Assembly: GCA_963836015.1 (NCBI GenBank)
Contig: CAWIIF010000008.1
Coordinates: 248,001-312,000 of the forward strand
Direction of reading: 5' to 3'
Length of the DNA: 64,000 nucleotides
Source: CAWCDJ01 sp963836015
GTDB taxonomy: Bacteria; Acidobacteriota; Terriglobia; Bryobacterales; Bryobacteraceae
The notes beneath the pieces were generated by a model. That model was not told the DNA's origin and searched no databases. It worked only from the letters and a program-made list of their open reading frames with translations. Numbering within the stretch: the first letter of the stretch is position 1; each line of letters starts with the position of its first letter. The position numbers were made by a program, and so were the translations under genes. Positions 48,534 to 57,301 of this stretch are shown here, piece after piece.

Positions 48534-51173
48534 TCATTGCTCCCGAAGAGCGGAAACCGGCTCGTTGCGTACAGCCATCCAGCCGGGTGCGAGACATCCC
48601 ACAGCGGCGATCAGTAGAATGGCCAGCGGCGCGGCGATGAGTGTGATTGCGTCCCGTGGGGAGACACCGTAGAGCAGGCTCGACAAGGCGCGGCCCGCCG
48701 CCGGCACGAGCAGGAGTCCGGCGGCGGAGCCGAGGACGGCGAGGCGCAGGCCGTCGCGGAAAACCATCCGCAATACGCTGCCGCGCGTCGCGCCGAGGGC
48801 CAGCCGGATGCCGATCTCGCGGCGGCGCTGTTCCACGCTGTAGGTCAGCATGGCGTAAACGCCGATCCCGGCGAGGGCGATGGCGAGGGCCGCGAATGCT
48901 TCGCACAGCCATAGCGTGAACCGCCGCTCGGCAAGTGCCGCCGCGGCGATATCGTCCATCGATCGGACCTCCGCCATGGGCAGCTCGCGATCGAGCGACT
49001 GCAGCGCCACGCGCACGGCGGGGAGCAGGGTCAGCGCGTCGCGATCCGTACGAATGGCGGCTCGCACACGTCCGAAAGGCTGCTGCGCGAGCGGCATCCA
49101 AAAGGCGGGGACAGCAGTGATGTCGGCGGGCATGTCGCGCACATCCTCCACGATGCCTATGATGCGCCGGCGAGCGCCGAAGACGTCGAGGACCCGGCCG
49201 ATCGCGTCCTGCTGGGGGAAGTACCGTCGCACCAGCACGTCGTTCACGACGATGACCTTGGGCGCCTGGGCGTTATCCGCGGCGGAAATCAGCCGGCCTT
49301 CAAGCAGGCGGGTTCCGATGGCGTCGAAGAACTCCGGATCGGCGGCCTGGTAGCGTGCGGAAAGGGACTCTCCCGGCCGCGGAACATATCCGTCGATATC
49401 GAAGCTCGTGTTCTCGTCGTAGCCGGTCCAGGGCAGGCTGGTCGAGAAACCTGCCGAGCGAACCCCTGGAATCTCGTGGAACCGGCGGACGGCTTCGGCG
49501 TAGAACCCGCCGAGGCGGCCATCGTACGCCTTGTTCGGGAACGACAGCTCGAAGGTGAGGACGTTGTCGGGCCGAAATCCGTGAGGGCGCTCGGCGAGGG
49601 CCAGGGAGCTGCGCAGAAGAAGTCCGGCCGCAAAACAGAGCAGGCAGGCCAGAGCCATCTCGGCGGCCACCAGCCCGCCGCGAAGACGGCCCGCGCGGCG
49701 CGAGGCCGTGGCGGTGCGGGCGTCTTCGGTGAGCCCTTCGCCGGGGTCGGCGCGCATCTCCCGAATGACCGCGACGAGGCCGGCCAGGGCGCTGGTAGCC
49801 AGCCCGGCGGCGAGAGCGAATGCCGCATCCGGCCAGCGGAAGACGATCTCCTGCACGCGCGGAAAATCGGTCGGAAGGATGACGCGGAGGGCGGGGAGTA
49901 GCGCGGCGGCTACCGCCAATCCAACCGCTCCCGCCAGCGCTCCGAGAACCAGGCTCTCGGAAAGCACGGCGCGGGTGATTCTCCACGCGCCGCCGCCCAG
50001 CGCCCGCCGGATGGCGAGCTCGCGCCTGCGGGTCAGGACGCGGGCGACGGACAGGCCGGCGACGTTGATGGATGCCAGAAGAAGAACCAGCGCTCCCGCC
50101 GCCATGATGATCAGCACGGCGCTGCGCGACTTCCCGACAACCTCCTCCGACAAGGGCTCCAGACGCGTGCGCTTGGTCTTATAGAAATCGGGAAACTGGC
50201 GACCGAGATCGTCCATGATGCGGTTGAGATCTTCGCGCGCCGCGGCCAGCGATACGCCGGGCGCCAGGCGTGCGATGGCGTTCGTAAAGTGGCAACCCTT
50301 CATGCAGCCCGGACCGATCCCGTCCATCTGCAGCGGGCGCCAGACAGCCACTGTGTCTCCCTGCATCGGCGAGCGATAGTCGCCGCCGACATGTTCGAAA
50401 CCACGCGGCGCGACGCCCACCACGGTCCAGTTCTCGCGGTCCAGCCGCAGGGTCTTGCCTGCGATCGACGGATCGGAGTGCAGGCGGTTGGCCCAGAACG
50501 AGTAGCTCAGGATGACAACCCGCGCGGCTCCCACCATCTCGGAGGGAAGAAAGTTGCGTCCCAGGACGGGCGAGACGCCGAGCGTCGGGAAGAAGCTGTC
50601 GGTGATGGCGACTGCCGTTACCCGCTCGGCGCGCTCCTCATGCATGAGCTGCATGTCGTTGCGCGTATAAAGGGCGATGGCGGAGAGCGTGCGGTTCGAT
50701 CGCACGTCTTCCTGATAGTTGTAGATCGAGACCGGGAACTTCGGCCGCGAGGCGCTCTGTTCGAAGATGCGCACCAGGCGGTCCGGATCGCGGTAGGGAA
50801 GGGGCCGCAGCAGGACTCCGTAGACCATCGTGAAGACGAGCGTGGTGACGGCCACGGCGGCGGCGAGCGCGCCTCCGGCGGTCAGGAGAAAGCCCGGGCG
50901 GCGGCGGAGCGCGGTCCATGCCTGGCGCAGATCGGCCGCGGCGCCGTCGAGCCACTCGAAGCCGCGCTGGTCGTGCACCGCTTCGAGCGACGAGGTCATC
51001 GATCCCGCCCGGATGCGGGCCTGCCGTTCGGCTTCCGGGCGGGTCAGGCCGCGCCGCATCCCGGCTTCCGCCTCCATGTCGAGGTGGAAGCGCATCTCGG
51101 CTTCGGTCTGGTGCTCCAACTGACGGCGCCGGAATAGTCCCAGCACCCGCGATCGCAGTTCGCGCGGTGTCAT
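48534..51173 (-). CDS. Orphan FtsX/MacB-like permease of the acidobacterial ADOP type
   Basis: An 879-residue permease with the full ADOP layout. A cytoplasmic helical N-terminal domain (FRRRQLEHQTEAEMRFHLDM, GLTRPEAERQARIRAG) precedes the first FtsX module (FLLTAGGALAAAVAVTTLVF, VLLRPLPYRDPDRLVRIFEQ), a MacB-like periplasmic domain, and a second module (FAALAIALAGIGVYAMLTYS, EQRRREIGIRLALGATRGSV), ending EPVSALREQ. No ATPase is encoded nearby. The PadR-type regulator gene lies 3 bases upstream in the same operon, an association commonly seen for this family. Substrate unknown. Confidence 0.92.
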   Translation of the reverse strand: MTPRELRSRVLGLFRRRQLEHQTEAEMRFHLDMEAEAGMRRGLTRPEAERQARIRAGSMTSSLEAVHDQRGFEWLDGAAADLRQAWTALRRRPGFLLTAGGALAAAVAVTTLVFTMVYGVLLRPLPYRDPDRLVRIFEQSASRPKFPVSIYNYQEDVRSNRTLSAIALYTRNDMQLMHEERAERVTAVAITDSFFPTLGVSPVLGRNFLPSEMVGAARVVILSYSFWANRLHSDPSIAGKTLRLDRENWTVVGVAPRGFEHVGGDYRSPMQGDTVAVWRPLQMDGIGPGCMKGCHFTNAIARLAPGVSLAAAREDLNRIMDDLGRQFPDFYKTKRTRLEPLSEEVVGKSRSAVLIIMAAGALVLLLASINVAGLSVARVLTRRRELAIRRALGGGAWRITRAVLSESLVLGALAGAVGLAVAAALLPALRVILPTDFPRVQEIVFRWPDAAFALAAGLATSALAGLVAVIREMRADPGEGLTEDARTATASRRAGRLRGGLVAAEMALACLLCFAAGLLLRSSLALAERPHGFRPDNVLTFELSFPNKAYDGRLGGFYAEAVRRFHEIPGVRSAGFSTSLPWTGYDENTSFDIDGYVPRPGESLSARYQAADPEFFDAIGTRLLEGRLISAADNAQAPKVIVVNDVLVRRYFPQQDAIGRVLDVFGARRRIIGIVEDVRDMPADITAVPAFWMPLAQQPFGRVRAAIRTDRDALTLLPAVRVALQSLDRELPMAEVRSMDDIAAAALAERRFTLWLCEAFAALAIALAGIGVYAMLTYSVEQRRREIGIRLALGATRGSVLRMVFRDGLRLAVLGSAAGLLLVPAAGRALSSLLYGVSPRDAITLIAAPLAILLIAAVGCLAPGWMAVRNEPVSALREQ

Positions 51174-51176
51174 GCG

Positions 51177-51512
51177 TTATGCCCCCTCGCCCAACAGCCG
51201 GGCCATGATCTCGGCCATGCGCAGCCAGCCGGCTTTCTCTTTATCCAATTGTTTGAGACCGGCCGAGGTGATCTCGTAGAAGCGTGCCCGGCGATGGTTC
51301 TCCGTGATGTCCCACCTGCCGCAGATGTGGCCGCGCTGCTCGAGGCGCACCAGCGCGGGATAGAGCGTGCCCATGTTGAGCTGGATCGCGCCCGCGGAAG
51401 CCTGCTCGAAGCGCGCGGCAATGGCGTATCCGTGCAGCCGCCCCATCGAGGCGAGCGTTTGCAGAACCATCAGATCGAGCGTGCCTTGGAGGATTTCCAT
51501 TTTCAGTTCCAT
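51177..51512 (-). CDS. PadR-family transcriptional regulator
   Basis: A 111-residue regulator with an N-terminal winged helix: MEILQGTLDLMVLQTLASMG, RLHGYAIAARFEQASAGAIQ, NMGTLYPALVRLEQRGHICG and RRARFYEITSAGLKQL, all PadR signature blocks, followed by a short dimerisation helix. ATG 51512 is chosen (51500 is possible); the frame stays open to 51575, but that would run into the operator region. It probably represses the permease gene 3 bases downstream and itself. The inducing ligand is unknown. Confidence 0.9.
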   Translation of the reverse strand: MELKMEILQGTLDLMVLQTLASMGRLHGYAIAARFEQASAGAIQLNMGTLYPALVRLEQRGHICGRWDITENHRRARFYEITSAGLKQLDKEKAGWLRMAEIMARLLGEGA

Positions 51513-51546
51513 TTGACGGCCAAATACAAGGTAGGTTAGGCGGACT

Positions 51547-51598
51547 TGAATTTTCAGCTTGCGATGTGTAATCATTCACTTTGGTGAATAAAAATTCA
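51547..51598. promoter_or_regulatory. Tandem ARG-box-like operators (ArgR sites) upstream of argF
   Basis: TGAATAAAAATTCA at 51585-51598 is a perfect match to the core of the enterobacterial ARG box (TGAAT-W4-ATTCA). A second, weaker box TGTGTAATCATTCA lies at 51565-51578, 20 bases away, close to the box spacing of known ArgR operators. A shorter palindrome TGAATTTTCA is at 51547-51556. The strong box ends 14 bases before the argF ATG. A candidate promoter (TTGAAT at 51546-51551, AATCAT at 51570-51575) is covered by these sites. The argR gene at the end of the cluster makes autoregulated repression by arginine likely. Confidence 0.75.
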
Positions 51599-51612
51599 GT
51601 GAGGCGTTTCCC

Positions 51613-52569
51613 ATGGACAGTGTCATGATTCCCGACCGGATCCTGCGAGCTTCCGCGAGCGACCTGCTCCGCGATCTTGACCTCACCGACGACGAACTCC
51701 TTTATCTGCTGGATCTTGCAGCTGAAGTGAAGAACTCCCCGCGGGAGTATGGCCAGGCCCTCGCGGGGAAGTCGATCGCGCTGTTGTTCGAGAAGCCCTC
51801 GCTGCGCACGCGCCTGACCTTCGAGATCGCCATGGCCCAACTGGGCGGCAGCTCGGTCTTCATCGAAGGTCCCATCGGGGTACGCGAACCGTTGAAAGAC
51901 GTCGCGCGGAATCTGGACCGCTGGGTGAACGGGATCGTCGCCCGCGTCTTCGCACAATCGACCGTGGAGGATCTCGCGCAGTGGTCCGCGGTCCCGGTGA
52001 TCAACGCGCTGAGCGACGCGTGGCATCCCTGCCAGGCGCTGGCCGACATACAGACCATCCGCGAGCGCTTCGGCGAGCTGAAAGGCCTCAAGCTGACCTT
52101 CGTGGGCGACGGCAACAACGTGGCGCAATCGCTCATGCTGACGGCCCTGCGGCTCGGCATGAATTTCGCCCTGGCGTGCCCGGAAGGCTACAACCCGACT
52201 CCCGAAGTGGTCGGCCAGGCCGAAGGATTGGCCGCGGTCTCGGGCGCGTCGCTCATCATCACACACGATCTGGCCCCTGCCCTGGAAATCGCTGACGTGG
52301 TCTATACCGACGTGTGGGCCTCCATGGGCCAGGAGCAGGAGGCCGTCAAGCGCAAGCGGGCCTTCCGGAATTACCAGGTGAACGACGAGCTGTTCGGGCT
52401 GGCGCGGCCCGAAGCCATCTTCATGCACTGCCTTCCCGCCAAGCGCGGCGAAGAGGTGAACGATTCGATCATGGAGCACCGGCGCTCGGTCGTGTTCGAC
52501 CAGGCCGAAAACCGTTTGCACGCGCAAAAAGCGCTGCTGTTGATGCTTCTCGCCGAGCCGCGATCGTGA
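51613..52569 (+). CDS. argF: Ornithine carbamoyltransferase
   Basis: A 318-residue cytosolic enzyme forming citrulline from ornithine and carbamoyl phosphate. Carbamoyl-phosphate-site motif ALLFEKPSLRTRLTFEIAMA (Ser-Leu-Arg-Thr-Arg in place of the more common S-T-R-T-R), HPCQALADIQTIRE, and the ornithine-site FMHCLPAKRGEEV are present. An alternative ATG occurs at 51625. It is the first gene after the ARG-box operators; argG follows 25 bases later. The Leu in the STRTR motif is found in other catalytically competent carbamoyltransferases and probably is not a defect. Confidence 0.94.
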   Translation: MDSVMIPDRILRASASDLLRDLDLTDDELLYLLDLAAEVKNSPREYGQALAGKSIALLFEKPSLRTRLTFEIAMAQLGGSSVFIEGPIGVREPLKDVARNLDRWVNGIVARVFAQSTVEDLAQWSAVPVINALSDAWHPCQALADIQTIRERFGELKGLKLTFVGDGNNVAQSLMLTALRLGMNFALACPEGYNPTPEVVGQAEGLAAVSGASLIITHDLAPALEIADVVYTDVWASMGQEQEAVKRKRAFRNYQVNDELFGLARPEAIFMHCLPAKRGEEVNDSIMEHRRSVVFDQAENRLHAQKALLLMLLAEPRS

Positions 52570-52594
52570 GAACGCGGTGTTACCGTAAAACTTT

Positions 52595-53803
52595 ATGACT
52601 AAACCGAAGAAAGTAGCTCTCGCCTACTCGGGCGGGCTGGACACCTCTGTCATCATTCCGTGGCTGAAGGAAAACTACGGCTGCGAGGTCGTCGCGGTGT
52701 GCGGCGATATCGGCCAGGGCGGCGACGAGCTGACCGGCCTCGAAGAGAAGGCCCGCAAGACGGGCGCCTCCGAAGTCCACATCGAGGACATGCGCGAGGA
52801 GTTCGTCTCCGAATACCTCTGGAAGCTGGTCCGCTCCGGCGGCGTCTACGAGCATAAGTACCTGCTCGGCACATCCATCGCGCGCCCGCTGCTCGCCAAG
52901 AAACAGGTGGAAGTGGCGCTTGCCACCGGCTGCGACGCGCTGGCCCACGGCTGCACCGGGAAGGGCAACGACCAGGTGCGCTTCGAGCTGACCTATAAGG
53001 CGCTCGCTCCGCAGCTTCAGGTGATCGCACCGTGGCGCGAGTGGGACATCGTTTCGCGCGAGGATGCCATCGAATACGCCCGCGCCCGCAACGTCCCGAT
53101 CTCCGCATCCACCACCAAGATCTACAGCCGCGACCGCAATATCTGGCACATCTCGCACGAGGGCGGCGCGCTCGAAGACCCCGCCAACGCCGCGCCCGAC
53201 GAAATCTGGATGCTCACCAAGAGCCCGGCGGAAGCTTCCGACAAGCCCGGCGAAGTCGCCATCACCTTCGAGAAGGGCGTGCCCGTCGCGGTGAACGGCA
53301 AGCGCATGAAGGCGTTCGAGCTGCTCGAAACCCTCAATGCCATCGGCGCGGAGCACGGCATCGGCCGCATCGACCTGGTGGAGAACCGCTTCGTCGGCAT
53401 GAAGTCGCGCGGCTGCTACGAGACTCCCGGCGGCTCGCTCATCATGTTCGCGGTCCGCGAGCTCGAAGCCCTGACGCTCGATAAGAACACCCTGCACTAC
53501 AAGCAGCAGCGCGCCCTCGAATACGCCGAGCTGGTGTACAACGGCCTGTGGTTCACGCCGCTGCGGGAAGCGCTCGACGCCTTCTTCGAAAAGGTGAGCG
53601 AGACCGCCACCGGCGAGATCCGCCTGCGGCTCTACAAGGGCAACATCGACCCCGTCAGCCGCAAGAGCCCGTACTCGCTCTACTCGCTCGACATCGCCAG
53701 CTTCACCATGGGAGCGAGCTACGACCAGAAGGACGCGCTCGGCTTCATCAACCTCATCGGGCTGCCCATCAAAGTGCGCGCCCTGGCGGCGAAAGCCAGA
53801 TGA
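52595..53803 (+). CDS. argG: Argininosuccinate synthase
   Basis: A 402-residue ATP-dependent ligase joining citrulline and aspartate. The PP-motif VALAYSGGLDTSVIIPWLKE is at the N-terminus, followed by the family blocks YLLGTSIARPLLAKKQVEVA, AHGCTGKGNDQVRFEL and GRIDLVENRFVGMKSRGCYE. The length is standard for the type I enzyme (about 400). Its stop overlaps the argH start (ATGA), coupling translation of the last two steps of arginine synthesis. Confidence 0.97.
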   Translation: MTKPKKVALAYSGGLDTSVIIPWLKENYGCEVVAVCGDIGQGGDELTGLEEKARKTGASEVHIEDMREEFVSEYLWKLVRSGGVYEHKYLLGTSIARPLLAKKQVEVALATGCDALAHGCTGKGNDQVRFELTYKALAPQLQVIAPWREWDIVSREDAIEYARARNVPISASTTKIYSRDRNIWHISHEGGALEDPANAAPDEIWMLTKSPAEASDKPGEVAITFEKGVPVAVNGKRMKAFELLETLNAIGAEHGIGRIDLVENRFVGMKSRGCYETPGGSLIMFAVRELEALTLDKNTLHYKQQRALEYAELVYNGLWFTPLREALDAFFEKVSETATGEIRLRLYKGNIDPVSRKSPYSLYSLDIASFTMGASYDQKDALGFINLIGLPIKVRALAAKAR

Positions 53804-55182
53804 AGCTCTGGGGCGGACGTTTCGAAACCGGACCATCGGAGGTCTTCGAGCGCTTCTCGGGCTCGCTCGATTTCGACCGGCGGCTGATCGATGCCGATAT
53901 ACGCGGCTCGCAGGCCTTCGCCCGCGCGCTCGAACAGGTCGGCATCCTCACCGCCGAAGAGCGCGCGGCGATTGTCGGCGCCTTCGACCAGATCCGCGCC
54001 GATTCGGCCGCCCCTTCGTTTTACGAGGGCGCCACCGACGAGGACGTCCACACGCTGGTCATCCGCAAGCTGAAGGAGAAGGCGGGGGCGGTGGCCGATA
54101 AGATCCACACCGGCCGCAGCCGCAACGAGCAGGTCTCGCTCGATACGCGCCTCTGGCTGCGGGAGGAATGCAGCCGCGCGCGCACGCTTCTGTGCGGTGT
54201 GATGGCAGCGCTGCTCGACCTTGCGGAAGCCTACCCCGGCGCCGTGATCCCCGGCTATACGCACATGCGGCGCGCCCAGGCGGTGCTGTGGCCGCACTAC
54301 CTGCTGGCCTACTTCGAGATGTTCGCCCGCGATTGGGAGCGCTTCGGCGAAGCCCGGCGCCGCGCGGACGTCCTGCCGCTCGGCTCCGGCGCGCTGGCCG
54401 GCAGCGGCTTTCCCTTCGACCGCGAGGCCATCGCCCGGGACCTCGGCTTTGCGGCCATCACGCGCAACAGCATGGACGTCTCGGCCGACCGCGATTTCGC
54501 CCTCGACTTCCTGTACGCCGCGAGCGTCGCCATGCTGCACCTCAGCCGCCTCGCCGAGGACTGGATCCTCTACTCCAGCGAAGAGTTCGGCTGGCTCGAG
54601 CTGGGCGACGGCGTCACCAGCGGCTCGAGTCTCATGCCGCAGAAGAAGAACCCGGATTCGCTCGAGCTGATCCGCGGCAAGTGCGGCCGTGTGATGGGCA
54701 GCCTGACTTCGCTCATGGTCACCATCAAGGGCCTGCCCATGACGTACAATCGCGACATGCAGGAGGACAAGGTCCCCCTCTTCGAAGCCGCCGACCAGTT
54801 GGCCGGCTCGCTCGAAATGGCTCGCGTGGTGATCGAGTCGGCCAAGCTCCACCCTGAGAAGCCCGCCTCGGCGGCCGAGGAGAGCTGGGTGGTCGCCACC
54901 GACCTGGCCGAAGCGCTGGCGCGCGCCGGCACGCCGTTTCACCAGGCTCACCAGATCGTCGGCCGTTTCGTTCTGGAATCGGTGCGCAGCGGCAAGCGGC
55001 CGGCCGATTGGACGGCTGCCGATATGCAGCGTTTCGCTCCCGAATTCAGCGGCGAGATGGCCGCGCTTCTCAATCCCAAGAAAGGCATGAAGTCGCGTGA
55101 GATTCCGGGCGGCACCGGCCCGGAAGCGGTCGCCTCGGCGCTGGCCGAAGCGAAGCAGCGGCTCGGGCAGATGGACGTATGA
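53800..55182 (+). CDS. argH: Argininosuccinate lyase
   Basis: A 460-residue enzyme splitting argininosuccinate to arginine and fumarate. It starts MKLWGGRFETGPSEVFERFS, the usual N-terminus, at ATG 53800 overlapping the argG stop. Superfamily motifs are present: DKIHTGRSRNEQVSLDTRLW, GYTHMRRAQAVLWPHYLLAY, and the signature loop SGSSLMPQKKNPDSLELIRG with the catalytic Ser. Length is normal. The frame is open upstream within argG but the coupled ATG is clearly the start. It overlaps argR by 4 bases. Confidence 0.97.
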   Translation: MKLWGGRFETGPSEVFERFSGSLDFDRRLIDADIRGSQAFARALEQVGILTAEERAAIVGAFDQIRADSAAPSFYEGATDEDVHTLVIRKLKEKAGAVADKIHTGRSRNEQVSLDTRLWLREECSRARTLLCGVMAALLDLAEAYPGAVIPGYTHMRRAQAVLWPHYLLAYFEMFARDWERFGEARRRADVLPLGSGALAGSGFPFDREAIARDLGFAAITRNSMDVSADRDFALDFLYAASVAMLHLSRLAEDWILYSSEEFGWLELGDGVTSGSSLMPQKKNPDSLELIRGKCGRVMGSLTSLMVTIKGLPMTYNRDMQEDKVPLFEAADQLAGSLEMARVVIESAKLHPEKPASAAEESWVVATDLAEALARAGTPFHQAHQIVGRFVLESVRSGKRPADWTAADMQRFAPEFSGEMAALLNPKKGMKSREIPGGTGPEAVASALAEAKQRLGQMDV

Positions 55183-55616
55183 CCAAAACTTATCGTCAGG
55201 GCCAGATCCTGAAGCTGATCCGCTCCAAGAAAATCTTCACGCAGGAAGAGCTGGCGCAAGAGCTCAAGCGCGACGGCATCGCCGCCACCCAGGTGACGCT
55301 GTCGCGCGATCTGCGCGACCTGCGCCTGGTGAAGACCCGCGAGGGCTACCAGGAGATGGCGCCCGAAGAATCCGGCCCTGGGTTCCGGCTGCTGGCCGCC
55401 GAGTTCCTGCTGGATGTCCTGCGCGCGCAGAACCTCGTGATTCTCAAAACCGCTCCCGGCCATGCCAACTCTGTGGCGGTGGCGCTCGACCGCGAAGGCT
55501 GGCCGCAAATCGTCGGCACGATTGCCGGCGACGACACCATCCTCGTCATCGCGTCCGATAACCCCACGGCGGAAGACGTACAGGAGAAGCTGCTCGAACT
55601 GCTCGAGCAATCCTGA
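55179..55616 (+). CDS. argR: Arginine repressor
   Basis: A 145-residue regulator. The N-terminal winged helix (RQGQILKLIRSKKIFTQEEL, ATQVTLSRDLRDLRLVK) contains the T-Q-x-T-x-S-R-D-[LI] recognition helix. The C-terminal domain (LKTAPGHANSVAVALDREGW, QIVGTIAGDDTILVIASDNP) carries the G-D-D-T arginine-binding and hexamer-forming motif. It overlaps argH by 4 bases and is the last gene of the argFGH unit. Together with the ARG boxes before argF it forms a closed feedback loop. Confidence 0.95.
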   Translation: MTKTYRQGQILKLIRSKKIFTQEELAQELKRDGIAATQVTLSRDLRDLRLVKTREGYQEMAPEESGPGFRLLAAEFLLDVLRAQNLVILKTAPGHANSVAVALDREGWPQIVGTIAGDDTILVIASDNPTAEDVQEKLLELLEQS

Positions 55617-55624
55617 GGGGGTCC

Positions 55625-57298
55625 ATGGGGAAGGCAAAACGCAAGCAGGCGCCGCCTCAACCCGCTGCCGCTCCCAAATCCGCGTCCCACATCGGCAAGA
55701 GTATCGCCGGATTTCTGGAACGGCGAAGCCGTGTGCTGGCCATCGCGCTGATCGTCTTCGGTTCGCTGCGCATCGTATCTACTTACGCAGTCTTCAGCCA
55801 CACTTCCGACGAGCCGGCCCACATTGCTTGCGGCATGGAGTGGCTGGACAAGGGCGTATACCGGTGGGAGCCGCAGCATCCGCCGCTGGCGCGGGTCGCC
55901 GCGGCGCTCGGCCCCTATCTCCTGGGACTTCGCAGCCAGGGCACCGACCCCAAGAAGTTCCTCGCGATGTCCGAGGAAGGGGTCGCCATCCTCGACCGCG
56001 ACGATCACGATACGACCCTGACCGCCGCGCGCCTGGGAATACTTCCCTTCTTCTGGATCGCCTGCTGGGCGGTCTACGCCTGGGGCAGGAGGTATTATGG
56101 CCGGGCGGTGGGCGTAGCGGCCCTGTTCCTCTTCAGCTTTCTACCGCCGGTTCTGGCGCACGCGGGCCTCGCTACCACCGACATGGCGCTCACCGCCTTT
56201 CTCGGAGCGGCATTTGTGGCGGGGCTCATCTGGATCGAGCGCCCCACCACCCGCAACGCGCTGCTGTTCGGGGCGCTCACGGGACTGATGGTTCTGTCGA
56301 AGTTCTCCTGCCTCGTGTTCTTTCCGGCCGCGGCCGTGCTGGCCCTGGCCTGGTATTATTTTGCGGAGCGGCCGCCAGTGCGCGAGCTGACACGTGCCGC
56401 GTGCGAGCGGCTGCCATCCTTTGCCCTCGCAGTCCTCGTGGGCGCCCTGGTCATTTGGGCCGGGTATCGCTTCTCGTTCGGGCATGTGTCGTTCACCAGC
56501 CTGCGATTGCCCGCGCCGGAGTTGTACGCGGGCATCGAGCAGGTCCGCGAGCACAACGCGGCCGGACACCCCAGCTATCTGTTCGGCGTGCGGAGCATGC
56601 ACGGATTCTGGGATTTCTTTCCCGTGCTCCTCGCCGTCAAAACCCCGCTGGCCTTTCTGGCACTGCTGTTTGCCGGCGCCGGGCTCCTGTTTCGCCGGCC
56701 GCGCCCCTTCCCCCGCCTGTGGATGCCGCTCGCGTTTTCCCTCGCCATCCTGATCGTCGGGATGTCCAGCCGTATCGACATCGGGCTGCGCCACATCCTC
56801 CCGGTCTACCTCGGCTTTTCGCTGCTGGCCGGGGCGGCGCTGGTCCGCGGACTCGAATCTGTCGACGCCCAAAGGTGGGTCGCGGCATCGCTGGCCGGGT
56901 TACTCCTGTGGTTCGCCGGATCGTCCCTGCTCGCGCACCCGGACTATCTGCCCTATTTCAACCTGCTGGCCGGTAGCGAGCCCGAGAAGATCGTGGTCGA
57001 TTCCGATCTCGATTGGGGCCAGGACCTCAAGCGCCTCGGAAAACGGCTGCGCGAGCTGGGCGTGACCCAGGTCGCGTTCGACCGCTACATCATCGGAGAC
57101 CCTGTCAAAGAGTATGGATTCCCCAGGTTCTACCGCCTGAATCCGGACTACCCGCTGGAGGGTTGGACCGCGTTGGGGGTCAGCATCTGGAAAACGTCCG
57201 GAATCGAGCACTGGCCCGACCGTTTCAAGCCCCGGGAGCGCGTCGGGAAGTCGATTCTCCTATGGTATTTCCCGCGGCCCGGGTCGCCGCAGCGCTAA
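55625..57298 (+). CDS. GT-C membrane glycosyltransferase (family 39/PMT-like)
   Basis: A 557-residue protein with about ten to twelve membrane helices and a charged N-terminal tail (MGKAKRKQAPPQPAAAPKSA). The first periplasmic loop carries the catalytic-type acidic motif in FSHTSDEPAHIACGMEWLDK followed by RWEPQHPPLARVAAALGPYL, the pattern of phospholipid-carrier-dependent glycosyltransferases (ArnT/PMT/GT39). A C-terminal soluble region contains VVDSDLDWGQDLKRLGKRLR, a motif frequent in bacterial GT39-like proteins. It starts 8 bases after argR but is functionally unrelated. Acceptor and sugar are unknown. Confidence 0.8.
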   Translation: MGKAKRKQAPPQPAAAPKSASHIGKSIAGFLERRSRVLAIALIVFGSLRIVSTYAVFSHTSDEPAHIACGMEWLDKGVYRWEPQHPPLARVAAALGPYLLGLRSQGTDPKKFLAMSEEGVAILDRDDHDTTLTAARLGILPFFWIACWAVYAWGRRYYGRAVGVAALFLFSFLPPVLAHAGLATTDMALTAFLGAAFVAGLIWIERPTTRNALLFGALTGLMVLSKFSCLVFFPAAAVLALAWYYFAERPPVRELTRAACERLPSFALAVLVGALVIWAGYRFSFGHVSFTSLRLPAPELYAGIEQVREHNAAGHPSYLFGVRSMHGFWDFFPVLLAVKTPLAFLALLFAGAGLLFRRPRPFPRLWMPLAFSLAILIVGMSSRIDIGLRHILPVYLGFSLLAGAALVRGLESVDAQRWVAASLAGLLLWFAGSSLLAHPDYLPYFNLLAGSEPEKIVVDSDLDWGQDLKRLGKRLRELGVTQVAFDRYIIGDPVKEYGFPRFYRLNPDYPLEGWTALGVSIWKTSGIEHWPDRFKPRERVGKSILLWYFPRPGSPQR

Positions 57299-57301
57299 GG
57301 T

